Shown: positions 23,709 to 32,571, counted from the stretch's first letter. The stretch: 64,000 bases of DNA from an uncultured Oscillospiraceae bacterium (GCA_905192745.1 CAJJLZ010000012.1:1-64000), one strand, 5' to 3'. Numbers and translations are program-made. The notes: generated from the sequence alone by a model not told the origin.

Positions 23709-25305
23709 CCAGCAGCAGGGACCAGGCGGCCAGAAAGAACAGGCTGTAAGGAAGCATCATGGAGATCAGGGTGCCGATCCCCGCCTTCTGATCGTATTTT
23801 TTGGCGAATACCACCACCATCGCGAAGTAGGACATCAGGGGGGAGATCAGGTTGGTGCAGGAATCACCGATCCGATAGGCTACCTGCGTCAGTGCGGGGG
23901 AATACCCCAGCATCAGGAACATGGGGACAAAAACAGGGGCCAGGATGGTCCATTTGGCCGAGGCGGATCCCATCACCAGATTGAGCAGTGCGGTCAGCAG
24001 AATGAACAGGATCATCAATACCGGCCCGCTCACCCCGGCGGACTGGAGAAAATCCGCCCCCCGGATAGCGAGGATGGTCCCCAGATTGCTGTAGCCGAAA
24101 TAGCTGATGAACTGCGCGGCGGCAAAAACCAGCACAATATAGCTGCCCATCGTCGCCATATTCTTTTCCAGCTGGCCGCATACGTCCTTCTCATTCCGAT
24201 AAGTTCCGGCGATGCGGCCGTATACCACCGAGGGGATGAAGAACAACAGCGTAATCAAAGGGATGAGGCCGTTTATCAGCGGTGCGCCGGTGGTCAGACT
24301 GCCGGTCTCCGGATTGCGCAGCAGGGAGGTGCGGGGAATGGCGGCGGCGACCAGTCCCGCCGTCAGGAGCAGCAGGGTGGCAAAAGCGGCCTTCAGCGCC
24401 TTGGCCTGCCGCTTGGTCAGGGCGGCGGACAGGTCATCCTGACCGTCCTGTCCGCCGGGAACGGCGGAACCGGCGGTGGGCACTGTCCCGTGCGTGCCGG
24501 GAGCGCGGCCATCCGTTATCCCGAAAGCGCCCAGCCGCGGCTCCACGATCTTGTCGGTGACCAAGGTGCCGATTGCCACGATCACAAAGGTGGAAACGAT
24601 CATAAAAAACCAGTTGTCGGTCGCCAGCACGGCAATATCCGGATCCACCAGATGCGCCGCTTCGGTGCTGATGCCGGCCAGCAGCGGATCCAGGGCGCCG
24701 ATCAGCAGGTTGGCGCTGTACCCGCCGGATACCCCGGCAAAGGCGGCGGCCAGTCCGGCCAGAGGATGCCTTCCGCAGGCGAGGAAAATCAGCGCCCCGA
24801 TGGGGATGAGCACCACATAGCCGATATCCGTCGCAATATTGGAAAGTACGCCGAGAAACACCAGCGACGGAGTAAGCATCCGCCGTGGAGTGACCGCGAC
24901 CATCTTTTTCAGCGCGGCGGAAAGAAAGCCGCTCCCCTCGGCGCAGCCCACCCCCAGCATGGTGACCAGCACCACGCCGAGCGGGGCGAAATCGGTGAAA
25001 TTTTTCACCGCGCTGGTGAGCATATATACGATCCCGTCCCGGCTCAGAAGGCTGACCGTGCGGACCGTCCGTTCGGTGAGCTGGAGGGTCTGCGGGTCGA
25101 TGGTTTCGCCGGTGGCCGAAACACCCAGCGCGGCGCACAGGGCGGAGATCAGCACCACGGCGAGGGCGAACAGGAAAAACAGCGTGACCGGATGGGGCAG
25201 GCGGTTTCCCACCCGTTCCACGCCGTTCAGGAACCGGGCGAACAGAGAGGGCTTCGGCGGCCCGGAAGGGTTCTTCTTGGCGTTTTTCATCGTTTTTGGT
25301 GGCAT
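23653..25305 (-). CDS. AbgT family transporter
   Basis: A 550-residue membrane protein with about eleven to thirteen segments, matching p-aminobenzoyl-glutamate transporters: LPHPVTLFFLFALAVVLISA, LTSAVKNFTDFAPLGVVLVTMLGVGCAEGSG and GSASAKWTILAPVFVPMFLMLGYSPALTQVAYRIGDS. AbgT proteins import the folate breakdown product p-aminobenzoyl-glutamate or export sulfonamides. A stretch of about 30 residues around position 280 (GTVPTAGSAVPGG) is a variable cytoplasmic loop. No abgA/abgB hydrolase is nearby. Confidence 0.9.
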   Translation of the reverse strand: MPPKTMKNAKKNPSGPPKPSLFARFLNGVERVGNRLPHPVTLFFLFALAVVLISALCAALGVSATGETIDPQTLQLTERTVRTVSLLSRDGIVYMLTSAVKNFTDFAPLGVVLVTMLGVGCAEGSGFLSAALKKMVAVTPRRMLTPSLVFLGVLSNIATDIGYVVLIPIGALIFLACGRHPLAGLAAAFAGVSGGYSANLLIGALDPLLAGISTEAAHLVDPDIAVLATDNWFFMIVSTFVIVAIGTLVTDKIVEPRLGAFGITDGRAPGTHGTVPTAGSAVPGGQDGQDDLSAALTKRQAKALKAAFATLLLLTAGLVAAAIPRTSLLRNPETGSLTTGAPLINGLIPLITLLFFIPSVVYGRIAGTYRNEKDVCGQLEKNMATMGSYIVLVFAAAQFISYFGYSNLGTILAIRGADFLQSAGVSGPVLMILFILLTALLNLVMGSASAKWTILAPVFVPMFLMLGYSPALTQVAYRIGDSCTNLISPLMSYFAMVVVFAKKYDQKAGIGTLISMMLPYSLFFLAAWSLLLVIWMLTGLPLGPGAGLFA

Positions 25306-25449
25306 GTCAGTCGCTCCTGCTTTTCCGATTGACGCGGCGAAAGGCCGCCGCGCTCCCTTTAGTTTGACCCGTATCGCCTGAAAAATCCGGAAATGGATAT
25401 TTTGGGGGGATTTTTCGGGCGCCGTCCCGCTTTGGGCCGGTGCGGCCGG

Positions 25450-26151
25450 TCAGTACAGCTCAAGCGTGACGGGGGAAAGAGGAGCGCGAAGCGCCTCCGG
25501 AGTCGGCGGATCGAAAAATCCGACGGCGGCCCCCGCGTTCCGGGTGAAAGAGAAGGCAACGCCGTCCTCTGAAAAAACAGCCCCGCCTCCGTGGAGGCGG
25601 GCCGTCTCCCGGATCAGCGCCATGGTAGGCGCCGTCGAAAATCCCGGTCCCCCCGCTACGGTGAAAAGCAGCCGTTCCGGGCAGGCCCGGAGCCGAAAAA
25701 GCACCCGGCCCTCCCGCGGAAAGGCGGTTGCCTCCCGAAACAGACGGAGCAGGGAGAAAACCGCCAGCCGGGGTTCCATCGTCGTTATGACAGGGGCGTC
25801 CGGCAGTTCGGCGGTCAGTTCGATTTTCTGATCCGCCAGCCGCCGGGCCGCCGCCTGAGCTACGGCGCGGAACAACGCGGCCGCGTCCCCGCAGCGCAGG
25901 GGCCGGCTCCGTCCGGCAAGCTGCAGCACAGAGGAAAGCTCCAGCGAGGAAAGCTCCCGTGCCGCCCGGCGATAATCGTCCCCGGGCTTTCCGGCAAGAC
26001 AGTCCGGAGCGCCGGGAGGCAGGGAAAGGAAATATACGGCCAGTCGTTCCCGCTGCCGGCCCTCCTCCCGCAGTGAAAGGGGACGGCGGGAAGACGAATC
26101 GGAAACGGCGGAAACCGCCGGATCGGGGGTGGGCGTGTGGTGGGAGTTCAT
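25450..26151 (-). CDS. Degenerate histidine-kinase-like ATPase domain protein
   Basis: A 233-residue protein that I do not recognise with certainty. The second half (about 90-210) follows the order of a GHKL/HATPase_c domain: FRAVAQAAARRLADQK, an N-box-like RLAVFSLLRLFREA without the usual Asn, a VAGGPGF G1-like loop and LHGGGAVFSEDGVAFSF. There is no phosphoacceptor His region, membrane segment or partner response regulator nearby. It may be a non-catalytic sensor relic or a regulator. Alternatively it is a true but poorly conserved gene of unknown role. Confidence 0.45.
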   Translation of the reverse strand: MNSHHTPTPDPAVSAVSDSSSRRPLSLREEGRQRERLAVYFLSLPPGAPDCLAGKPGDDYRRAARELSSLELSSVLQLAGRSRPLRCGDAAALFRAVAQAAARRLADQKIELTAELPDAPVITTMEPRLAVFSLLRLFREATAFPREGRVLFRLRACPERLLFTVAGGPGFSTAPTMALIRETARLHGGGAVFSEDGVAFSFTRNAGAAVGFFDPPTPEALRAPLSPVTLELY

Positions 26152-26294
26152 CGTGGAAACCGCCTTTCAGAGGAATTTTGTCTTTTTTTGGAGGAGCCGA
26201 TGAAACCGGGGCGGCGAAACCGGACAGGTTTCCCGGCGCGGGGCCTGCCCCTTTTGTGGAAGATCACGAAAGTCGTAAAGGAACGGTTAATAAA

Positions 26295-26335
26295 TTGACA
26301 AACTTCTTGAAGTTTTCCGGAAAACATTATAGAAT
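26295..26335 (+). promoter_or_regulatory. gapA promoter with two stacked palindromes
   Basis: The likely elements are TTGAAG (26307-26312) with TAGAAT (26330-26335) at 17 bases; TTGACA at 26295-26300 is the stronger -35 but badly spaced. Between them are AACTTC-TT-GAAGTT (26301-26314) and GTTTTCCGGAAAAC (26312-26325), both perfect palindromes. They look like operators. Confidence 0.5.
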
Positions 26336-26369
26336 AGAAAAAGATTAAAAACAGTGGAGGTAATCATTT

Positions 26370-27389
26370 ATGGCTATCAAAGTTGGCATCAATGGTTTCG
26401 GCCGTATCGGCCGTCTGGTGTTCCGCGCGGCGGTCTCTCAGCCCGAGAAGTTCGAGGTCGTCGGCATCAATGATCCGTTTATCGATCTGGACTACATGGT
26501 CTACATGGTCAAGTATGACACGATCCACGGCAAGTTCGAAGGCTCCATCGAAGCGAAGGACGGCAAGCTGGTTGTGAACGGCCGTGCAATCTCCGTCTAT
26601 GCCGAGAAGAACCCGGCCGACATTAAGTGGAGCGAGTGCGGCGCGGACTACGTTGTGGAGTCTACCGGCGTGTTCTGCACCACCGAGAAGGCCAGCGCTC
26701 ACCTCGCCGCCGGCGCAAAGAAGGTTGTCATCTCCGCCCCCGCGAAGGATAAGGACACCCCCACCTTTGTTTGCGGCGTCAACCTGGACAAGTACAACAA
26801 GGACATGAAGGTTGTTTCCAACGCGTCCTGCACCACCAACTGCCTGGCTCCTCTGGCCAAGGTTATCAACGATAAGTTCGGCATTGTCGAAGGCCTGATG
26901 ACCACCGTCCACTCCACCACCGCTACCCAGAAGACCGTCGACGGCCCGTCCGCGAAGGACTGGAGAGGCGGCCGCGCTGCTGCCGGCAACATCATCCCTT
27001 CCTCCACCGGCGCCGCCAAGGCCTGCGCTCTGGTTATCCCGGAAGTGAAGGGCAAGCTGACCGGCATGGCGTTCCGTGTGCCGACGCTGGACGTTTCGGT
27101 TGTTGACCTGACCGTCCGCACCGAGAAGGCCACCACCATGGAAGAGATCAACGCCGCCCTGAAGGAAGCTTCGGAGACCTACATGAAGGGTATTCTGGGC
27201 TACACCGAGGACGCGGTTGTTTCCTCCGACTTCTACAGTGATTCCCGCACCTCCATCTACGACGCTACCGCCGGTATCGCCCTGAACTCCAACTTCTTCA
27301 AGCTGGTGTCTTGGTACGACAACGAATGGGGCTACAGCAACAAGGTGCTGAACCTGATTGAGCACATGGCGAAGGTGGACGCGGAATAA
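26370..27389 (+). CDS. gapA: Glyceraldehyde-3-phosphate dehydrogenase
   Basis: A 339-residue GAPDH of glycolysis. The NAD-binding start IKVGINGFGRIGRLVFRA, the catalytic ASCTTNCLAPL with Cys154, and SWYDNEWGYSNKVL at the end are all present. It converts glyceraldehyde-3-phosphate, NAD+ and phosphate to 1,3-bisphosphoglycerate. The ribosome binding site GTGGAGG is strong, and codons are much more uniform (AAG, CTG, ACC) than in neighbours, as expected for a highly expressed gene. It is a single-gene unit ended by the hairpin at 27471-27502. Confidence 0.97.
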   Translation: MAIKVGINGFGRIGRLVFRAAVSQPEKFEVVGINDPFIDLDYMVYMVKYDTIHGKFEGSIEAKDGKLVVNGRAISVYAEKNPADIKWSECGADYVVESTGVFCTTEKASAHLAAGAKKVVISAPAKDKDTPTFVCGVNLDKYNKDMKVVSNASCTTNCLAPLAKVINDKFGIVEGLMTTVHSTTATQKTVDGPSAKDWRGGRAAAGNIIPSSTGAAKACALVIPEVKGKLTGMAFRVPTLDVSVVDLTVRTEKATTMEEINAALKEASETYMKGILGYTEDAVVSSDFYSDSRTSIYDATAGIALNSNFFKLVSWYDNEWGYSNKVLNLIEHMAKVDAE

Positions 27390-27434
27390 TCCTTTTTGAA
27401 GGTATTTTTCGCCACGCGAAGGTGGACGCGGAAT
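27369..27434 (+). repeat. 19-base direct repeat across the gapA stop
   Basis: GCGAAGGTGGACGCGGAAT occurs at 27369-27387 (the last codons of gapA) and again at 27416-27434, 47 bases on. It looks like a local duplication of the gene end. Confidence 0.85.
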
Positions 27435-27470
27435 CGTTCCCGTTTGCCCGGCATCCTTTATTGATCCCCG

Positions 27471-27511
27471 ATGCGCGGCCGGCTTATCCGTCGGCCGCGC
27501 ATTTCTTTTCT
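27471..27511 (+). terminator. gapA terminator
   Basis: ATGCGCGGCCG (27471-27481), ten-base loop, CGGCCGCGCAT (27492-27502), then TTCTTTTCT. A perfect 11-base stem. Confidence 0.85.
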
Positions 27512-27545
27512 GTTAATTTTGTCCGTTTTTTCACAGAGGACGGAA

Positions 27546-27609
27546 AAACCAAAACAGACGGCGGAATCCCCCTTGCTGTTCGTGGGGTTCCCGCCGTCTG
27601 TTTTGGTTT
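27546..27609. terminator. Long bidirectional hairpin terminator
   Basis: AAACCAAAACAGACGGCGG (27546-27564) pairs with its exact complement at 27591-27609, and the stem extends into AATCCCC/GGGGTT. On the minus strand a T-tract follows, so it ends the small lipoprotein transcript; on the plus strand it backs up the gapA terminator. Confidence 0.8.
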
Positions 27610-27650
27610 CTGTATTCGCCGTTTATTACCGTTGCGGAGGAAAGGACGGA

Positions 27651-27898
27651 CTATGCCGCATAGCCCAGCAGCGCGTCCGCCGCCAGAGCGGCATGAGCCG
27701 CTTCCGCGTTGTACATGGTCCAGCGGTGGTCGTTTTGAATGAAAATTTTATCCAGCGTTTTGAGATAAGTCAGCGCGCGCGGGGTATCGCTCATTGCGCC
27801 GGCGTCGTCCGGCAGCCCGCCAGCGGCAGGAAGGAAAGCAGGAGAGCTCCGTTTGCCAGCAGGACGGCTGTTCGTTTTTTGCCGATAACGGTAGTCAT
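27651..27898 (-). pseudogene. Small lipoprotein gene with probable frameshift
   Basis: The first frame (27898-27791) has a good AGGAAAGGA site and reads a lipoprotein signal, MTTVIGKKRTAVLLANGAL then LPLAGC, but stops six residues after the lipobox Cys. A second frame (27794-27651) starts at an ATG overlapping that stop and codes 47 residues, MSDTPRALTYLKTLDKIF to ALLGYAA, with no site of its own. Either one gene of about 80 residues is broken by a one-base change, or there are two coupled minigenes. I do not recognise the family. Confidence 0.5.
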
Positions 27899-28081
27899 AA
27901 CAGATAATCCTTTCCTGACCAAAAATCCCGTATTTTTCCGGTCGGCCCGTACACTTCGTATTATACGGGTTTCCCATGGGAAGTCTATGGGAAATACCGG
28001 AATACGGGCAACCTGTGAAATTCGGATAAGGGAGAAGGAAAATCCGGAGAGGCGGGGATGCCGTAGCCGAAAGGGAGTATA
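27899..28081 (-). promoter_or_regulatory. Promoter of the small lipoprotein gene
   Basis: On the minus strand TATAAT (27965-27960) is preceded at 16 bases by TAGACT (27987-27982). A CCCATGGG palindrome lies in the spacer. Nothing else is recognisable in this stretch up to the repeats. Confidence 0.5.
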
Positions 28082-28248
28082 TATGATATAATGACGTTCA
28101 GGAGAAATGCGACAGCATTTCTCGGTTGCGCCGCCGGAAAAGGCGGGCAGAGAATCCGGTCGGGCGGCGCTATGATATAATGACGTTCAGGAGAAATGCG
28201 GCAGCATTTCTCGGTTGCGCCGCCGTAAAAGGCACCCATGAAATCCGG
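28082..28248 (+). repeat. 89-bp structured repeat, two tandem copies
   Basis: Copy A is 28082-28170 and copy B 28171-28248. Each opens with TATGATATAATGACG, an extended -10 box (TGATATAAT), followed by a 9-base hairpin GAGAAATGC-GACA-GCATTTCTC (GGCA loop in copy B). Copy A then has GCGCCGCC...GGGCGGCGC, a second stem. Copy B loses its last part at the thioesterase leader. A diverged copy occurs at 56300-56400 with the same 89-base period. The boxes may act as promoters of the thioesterase gene. Confidence 0.8.
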
Positions 28249-28281
28249 TTGCAACCACGGAAAGACAGGGGAGGAAGCAAC

Positions 28282-28764
28282 ATGGCGAAGGAAGCCCAGG
28301 CAAAGCTGACGGCGGATTCCCGAACGGAACAGGTACAGATTGTCCTGCCGCAGCACGCGAATTCGGCCAAACGACTCTTCGGCGGAATGCTGATGGCATG
28401 GATTGACGTGGTGGCGGCAGTGGTCGCGCGCCGTCATGCGAATGCGGAGGTTACCACCGCCTGTATCGATACCCTGCGCTTCGACGCGCCCGCCAAGGTG
28501 GGGGAGACCATACTGCTGGTCGGCTGTATTACTTACGTCGGCCGTACTTCGATGGAGGTGCGGGTGGATACCTATTCCGAGTCGCTGGACGGACGGCGGG
28601 AGCGGGTGAACCGCGCTTATCTCGTGCTGGTGGCGCTGGACGGGGAGGGACGGCCGAAGGAGGTGCCCGGTCTGGTTTTAGTCACCGACGAGGAACGGGA
28701 GGAATGGCAGGCGGGGGAACGCCGCCGCGCCCTCCGCCGCCAGAGACGGGAAGAAAAATACTAA
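28282..28764 (+). CDS. Hotdog-fold acyl-CoA thioesterase
   Basis: A 160-residue thioesterase of the YciA/BACH type. The core includes VLPQHANSAKRLFGGMLMAWIDVVAAVVARRHAN (active-site N and the long helix), FDAPAKVGETILLVG, and RTSMEVRVDTYSE. The C terminus is a charged tail (GERRRALRRQRREEKY). It hydrolyses acyl-CoA to free acid and CoA; substrate length is unknown. The start at 28282 follows GGGGAGG; the upstream open frame only reads through the repeat. Confidence 0.87.
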   Translation: MAKEAQAKLTADSRTEQVQIVLPQHANSAKRLFGGMLMAWIDVVAAVVARRHANAEVTTACIDTLRFDAPAKVGETILLVGCITYVGRTSMEVRVDTYSESLDGRRERVNRAYLVLVALDGEGRPKEVPGLVLVTDEEREEWQAGERRRALRRQRREEKY

Positions 28765-28783
28765 CCGGATAACGAAACCAATG

Positions 28784-28824
28784 AAAACCGCTCCCGGGAT
28801 ATTATCATCCCGGGAGCGGTTTTT
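28784..28824. terminator. Bidirectional terminator
   Basis: AAAACCGCTCCCGGGAT, six-base loop, ATCCCGGGAGCGGTTTTT: a perfect stem with tracts on both strands. It serves the thioesterase and the convergent flippase gene. Confidence 0.9.
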
Positions 28825-28880
28825 GCCGGAGGAAATGCCGGCTGGGAAATTTTTAAGCACAGTGGAGGGAGAGACCGTCC

Positions 28881-30410
28881 TTATCGTCGGCGCAGCCATT
28901 GAAAATCCTCGTCGTTTACGCAGCCGAAGAGGAAGAGCAGCACGGTATACAGCAGCAGGCCCGTCAGCGCGGAAACCGCAACCGTCGCCAGAAGGGGCAG
29001 GGCGCTCTCCGTCAGTCTTTGCAGGCCGAGAGCGGCGACCCCGCCGGCCGTCATGGCGAGCAGAGGTTTTATCAGCCACTGCCCCCACTGCATCCGCACC
29101 CCGGTAACCACCAGCAGACGGCGGATGTTCAGCCAGGCAGTCAGAATATTGCTGACGATCATGATGAAGAGGAACCCCTGCATTCCGCGCCCCGGGACAA
29201 GGAAAAAGATCGCCGTAATCCGCAGAACCGAGTCCAGCACGCTGTATTTCAGGGAGCTGACCTGCTGATCCAGCCCCTTGAGCAGGCCGTCCACCACGCT
29301 TTCGAGGTACATGAACGGCATGATCGGCGCGAGTACCCCGATCAGGAAGCCGACCTCCTCGCTGTGATAGATCAGCAGTCCGAGCTGTCGGGAGAAGAGG
29401 GCGAATACTCCGCTGATCGGGATGGAGAGCAGCAGCGTCACCCTCAGGGAGGTGTGGACCGCCCGCTCCACCCGGCGGGTCTGATTCAGCACAGCGGCTT
29501 CCGAAACCTCGGGAATCAGCAGGGTGGAGAAGGCCGACAGAAAGGATGAGGGGAAGAAGAGAATGGGCATCGCCATCCCTTTGAGCATACCGAATTCGGA
29601 AAGCGCCCGTTCCTTAGAGCCGGAGTATTGGGTCAGGCAGTTCGGCACCAGCAGGTTCTCCACCGTCCGCAGGGCGGAGTTGAGATACCGTCCGGCCGTG
29701 ATCGGCGTTGCGATGGAAAGCAGCTCCCGCAGAATCCCTTTTTTCCGCACGGGGGGATTCCCGGCGGTGGGCAGCTTCCGCCGATCCCGCAGATAGCCGA
29801 TCCCCATATAGAGACAGGAGCCGATTTCCGCCAGCGTGTCCCCGATCATCACCGCTGCGCAGGCGGCGCTCATTCCCATGGCGGCGAACCGGTCGATAAT
29901 CAGCAAAATCACGCCGATCCGCACGAGCTGTTCGAACATCTGGGCGTTGGAGGAGCAGGAAACCTTTCGGCGGGCGATAAAATATCCCCGCAGACAGGAG
30001 GAGATCCCCATAAAGGGCAGCCCGACCGAGAGTATCTTCAGAGCGGGCACCGCCCGCGTATCGTGCAGCCAGTACCGACTGATCCAATCCGCGCCGAACA
30101 CCATGGCGGCGGCGGAGACCAGCCCGATCAGAACGCTGACGAACATGGCCCGGCGGAGGATTCGGCGGATCGACCGCCGGGTTCCCCGGCCGGCTTCCTC
30201 TGCGATCAGACGGGTCACGCCGGTGGAGATGCCGGAGGTCGCGAAGGTGGAAGCCAGCACATAGATCGAAATAATGAGCTGGTAAAGGCCCATTCCTTCG
30301 GCCCCGATCTTGTTCGACAGATATACCCGGAAGAAGATGCCTACCGTGCGCAGCAGCAGGGAGGTCACCGTCAGGATCATCGCGTTTTTCAGAAAGGTAA
30401 AACGTTTCAA
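28881..30410 (-). CDS. SpoVB/MurJ-like oligosaccharide flippase
   Basis: A 509-residue membrane protein of the MOP superfamily with about fourteen segments. MILTVTSLLLRTVGIFFRVYLSNKIGAEGMGLYQL is the typical SpoVB/polysaccharide-transport start, and LRGYFIARRKV and LVPNCLTQYSGSKERALSEFGMLKGMAMPILFFPSS are further hallmarks. SpoVB proteins move lipid-linked precursors for spore cortex. It lies next to peptidoglycan-binding genes, which fits. Vegetative lipid II flipping is the alternative. Confidence 0.85.
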   Translation of the reverse strand: MKRFTFLKNAMILTVTSLLLRTVGIFFRVYLSNKIGAEGMGLYQLIISIYVLASTFATSGISTGVTRLIAEEAGRGTRRSIRRILRRAMFVSVLIGLVSAAAMVFGADWISRYWLHDTRAVPALKILSVGLPFMGISSCLRGYFIARRKVSCSSNAQMFEQLVRIGVILLIIDRFAAMGMSAACAAVMIGDTLAEIGSCLYMGIGYLRDRRKLPTAGNPPVRKKGILRELLSIATPITAGRYLNSALRTVENLLVPNCLTQYSGSKERALSEFGMLKGMAMPILFFPSSFLSAFSTLLIPEVSEAAVLNQTRRVERAVHTSLRVTLLLSIPISGVFALFSRQLGLLIYHSEEVGFLIGVLAPIMPFMYLESVVDGLLKGLDQQVSSLKYSVLDSVLRITAIFFLVPGRGMQGFLFIMIVSNILTAWLNIRRLLVVTGVRMQWGQWLIKPLLAMTAGGVAALGLQRLTESALPLLATVAVSALTGLLLYTVLLFLFGCVNDEDFQWLRRR

Positions 30411-30522
30411 AGCAGCGCATCCCCCCTGTCTATATACCGTTCCCGGAGGATTGCCGCGGTGCGTTCCGGGCCTATCCCATTCTATGGGGGGAACAGGACG
30501 GATATGCCATCGGATCGGCTTT

Positions 30523-31134
30523 TTACGGCTCTCGGGATCTTGCGGAATCGGGGCCGGGGAGGATGGGCGGCCGTCCGGCGGACGGCACCGTGCGGTTGAC
30601 GTGGTTATAGGTTTCCACCAGCGTGTTCCAGGTGTCCTGATCCACGCCGCCCGTTTCTTCCAGTCCGGCGATGTTCTGTACCCGTCGGACCGCCTCGGCG
30701 TCTTTTTCCCGGAACCGGCCGGTGATCTCCACGTCGCTCATATTCTTGAAATAGTTCCCGATGGCACGGAGCATCAGTTGGATGATGACCACCACGTCGC
30801 CCTCCGCACCCAGACTGATTACAGCGTCGCTTGAAGGAAAGGGTTCGATGAATTGGGCCGGCGCCTTAATCCCCTGAATGCGGTTGTATTCGAAAAAAAT
30901 CATATCCCATGTCACCGGATCCACCTCCCCGGTGACGGGCAGTCCGTGAGCGCCCTGAAACGCGGCGACCGCCGCCGCAGTTTCGGGACCGTAAATGCCG
31001 TCCACCGATATCCGAGGAATCAGCAGATTATAGCGGGAGAGCTCCCGCAGGGCGGTCTGGAATTCCCGCACATACGCGCGGTACTGCTCGGGGGTGAGGA
31101 GCCCGGTTCCCGTGCTCCGCTGAGGTGCTGCCAT
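30523..31134 (-). CDS. Peptidoglycan-binding protein (two PG_binding_1 domains)
   Basis: A 203-residue protein with no signal peptide. Two peptidoglycan-binding repeats are visible: one at about 15-85 (VDGIYGPETAAAVAAFQGAHGLPVTGEVDPVTWDMI) and one at about 95-170 (VEITGRFREKDAEAVRRVQNIAGLEETGGVDQDTWNTLVE). Such proteins lie in spore-wall operons in Clostridia. It is the third gene after the Pro-rich and SpoIID-like genes (33-base gap). Confidence 0.85.
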   Translation of the reverse strand: MAAPQRSTGTGLLTPEQYRAYVREFQTALRELSRYNLLIPRISVDGIYGPETAAAVAAFQGAHGLPVTGEVDPVTWDMIFFEYNRIQGIKAPAQFIEPFPSSDAVISLGAEGDVVVIIQLMLRAIGNYFKNMSDVEITGRFREKDAEAVRRVQNIAGLEETGGVDQDTWNTLVETYNHVNRTVPSAGRPPILPGPDSARSREP

Positions 31135-31167
31135 ACGATCATCCTTTCTATATTGCCCGGCCGCGGC

Positions 31168-32571
31168 TCATGCCTGCGCGCCGCTTTCGGTGATGGTCAC
31201 GCCGGGGTTCTGACCGGGCTGCTTGTTCTGGCCGGTGGACAGGTCGGAATACAGGCTGGCGATCCGGTCCCAGGTAACAACGCCCACCCGGCCGGTGACC
31301 GGCAGGCCGAATTCCCGCTGAAACGCCATAACCGCTTCCCGCGTTTGTGATCCGAACAGGCCGGTGACCGGCACGCTGGGGATGCTTGGAAAAGTTCCCG
31401 CAATCAGAGACAGATACTCCTGAAGATAGGAAACATATGCCCCCATGGAACCCTGAAGAAGAATTTCACCGGGATACAGGGCTACGCCGCCTTCAAACGC
31501 TCCCGATTCCAGAATGCCGTTGTAAGCGCGTTCCAGATCGTTCCAGGTGTTCCGGCCGACCAGACCGTCCGGGGTCAGCCCGTAGGTTTTCTGGAAGGCG
31601 ATTACCCCGTCGGTGGTCTGCTGGTCAAAGGTACCGGTCACCTGCACCGGCGGCACCGCGTCGTAATACGCGCTGATAACGGCCAGATAATACTGCAGCA
31701 GCTGCACGCCGATGCTGGTGTCCCCCGGCCGCAGCAGACCCGGATACTGGCGGGAGGCTTCGCTGAGAGAAATCCCCTCGCTGTCCAGCTCGGACAGACG
31801 CTTCACTGCGGTATACAGGTAGGCAATCCGATACCAGGTGTTGCTGCCGACGATCCCGTCCACCGGCAGTCCGAAGATCTCCTGAAAAGCCCGCACGGCA
31901 TTCTCGGTCGATTCCCCGAAAACCGCGTCGGTTGGATTGATTTTCGGAATAAGGGGATAGTTCCGGCTGATCCGATTGAGCTGAATCTGAATGGTCTGCA
32001 CGTCGTTTCCGGCATCCCCCAGCCGCAGGGGAGTGCCGGGGTAGGACGGCGTGCCGGTGCGCACCGGTACGCCGCGCACGATATCGATGTCGTCCCCGTA
32101 GAAGTTCTGCAAAATTTCATACGGCGTCATTCCCTCTTCAGCCAGAGAGACGGTTCCCCACTGGGACAGTCCCTCACAGGTGACGGTGGAGCCGTTGCAG
32201 TATTGGGTGAAGTAGGGCTCGACGCTCCCCTGCCGGCGGACATAGCTGTTGAAGATCTGGTCCACAATGGTGTTGATGTTGTCGTAAATATCCCGCCCAT
32301 GAACATAGGACTGGTCATAGGCGGTGGAATTGGTGATGTCGTAATCGTATCCCTGACTGCGGTACCATTCGGTGTAATACCGGTTGAGCGCGAACGAAAT
32401 CTGCGCGTAGATATTGGCCCGGATGGCGTTTTCCGGCCAGGTGGGGTAAATTTCGCTGGACGCGACGTTCTTGATGTACTCCGGGAAGGTGACGGTCACG
32501 TTCTGCGCATTGGAACCGGGAGGGCCCAGATGAACGGTAATGCTGTCCGGGATATAGGGTTCTCCGACCAT
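31168..32571 (-). CDS. SpoIID/LytB-like protein with three peptidoglycan-binding domains
   Basis: A 467-residue protein. The N-terminal part (about 1-165) resembles SpoIID/LytB: PENAIRANIYAQISFALNRYYTEWYRSQGYDYDITNSTAYDQSYV and YCNGSTVTCEGLSQWGTVSLAEEGMTPYEILQNFYG. Three peptidoglycan-binding repeats follow (about 175-260, 275-360, 370-450), each with a GxxTxxAVxAFQ core. The start at 32571 has GGAAGGA; a GTG at 32604 is the alternative. It lacks a signal peptide, which fits a mother-cell or spore-coat role. Confidence 0.8.
   Translation of the reverse strand: MVGEPYIPDSITVHLGPPGSNAQNVTVTFPEYIKNVASSEIYPTWPENAIRANIYAQISFALNRYYTEWYRSQGYDYDITNSTAYDQSYVHGRDIYDNINTIVDQIFNSYVRRQGSVEPYFTQYCNGSTVTCEGLSQWGTVSLAEEGMTPYEILQNFYGDDIDIVRGVPVRTGTPSYPGTPLRLGDAGNDVQTIQIQLNRISRNYPLIPKINPTDAVFGESTENAVRAFQEIFGLPVDGIVGSNTWYRIAYLYTAVKRLSELDSEGISLSEASRQYPGLLRPGDTSIGVQLLQYYLAVISAYYDAVPPVQVTGTFDQQTTDGVIAFQKTYGLTPDGLVGRNTWNDLERAYNGILESGAFEGGVALYPGEILLQGSMGAYVSYLQEYLSLIAGTFPSIPSVPVTGLFGSQTREAVMAFQREFGLPVTGRVGVVTWDRIASLYSDLSTGQNKQPGQNPGVTITESGAQA

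Noticed and set aside
28082..28248. CRISPR array
   Set aside because: The unit is 89 bases with no variable spacers between identical short repeats, and no cas genes are near.
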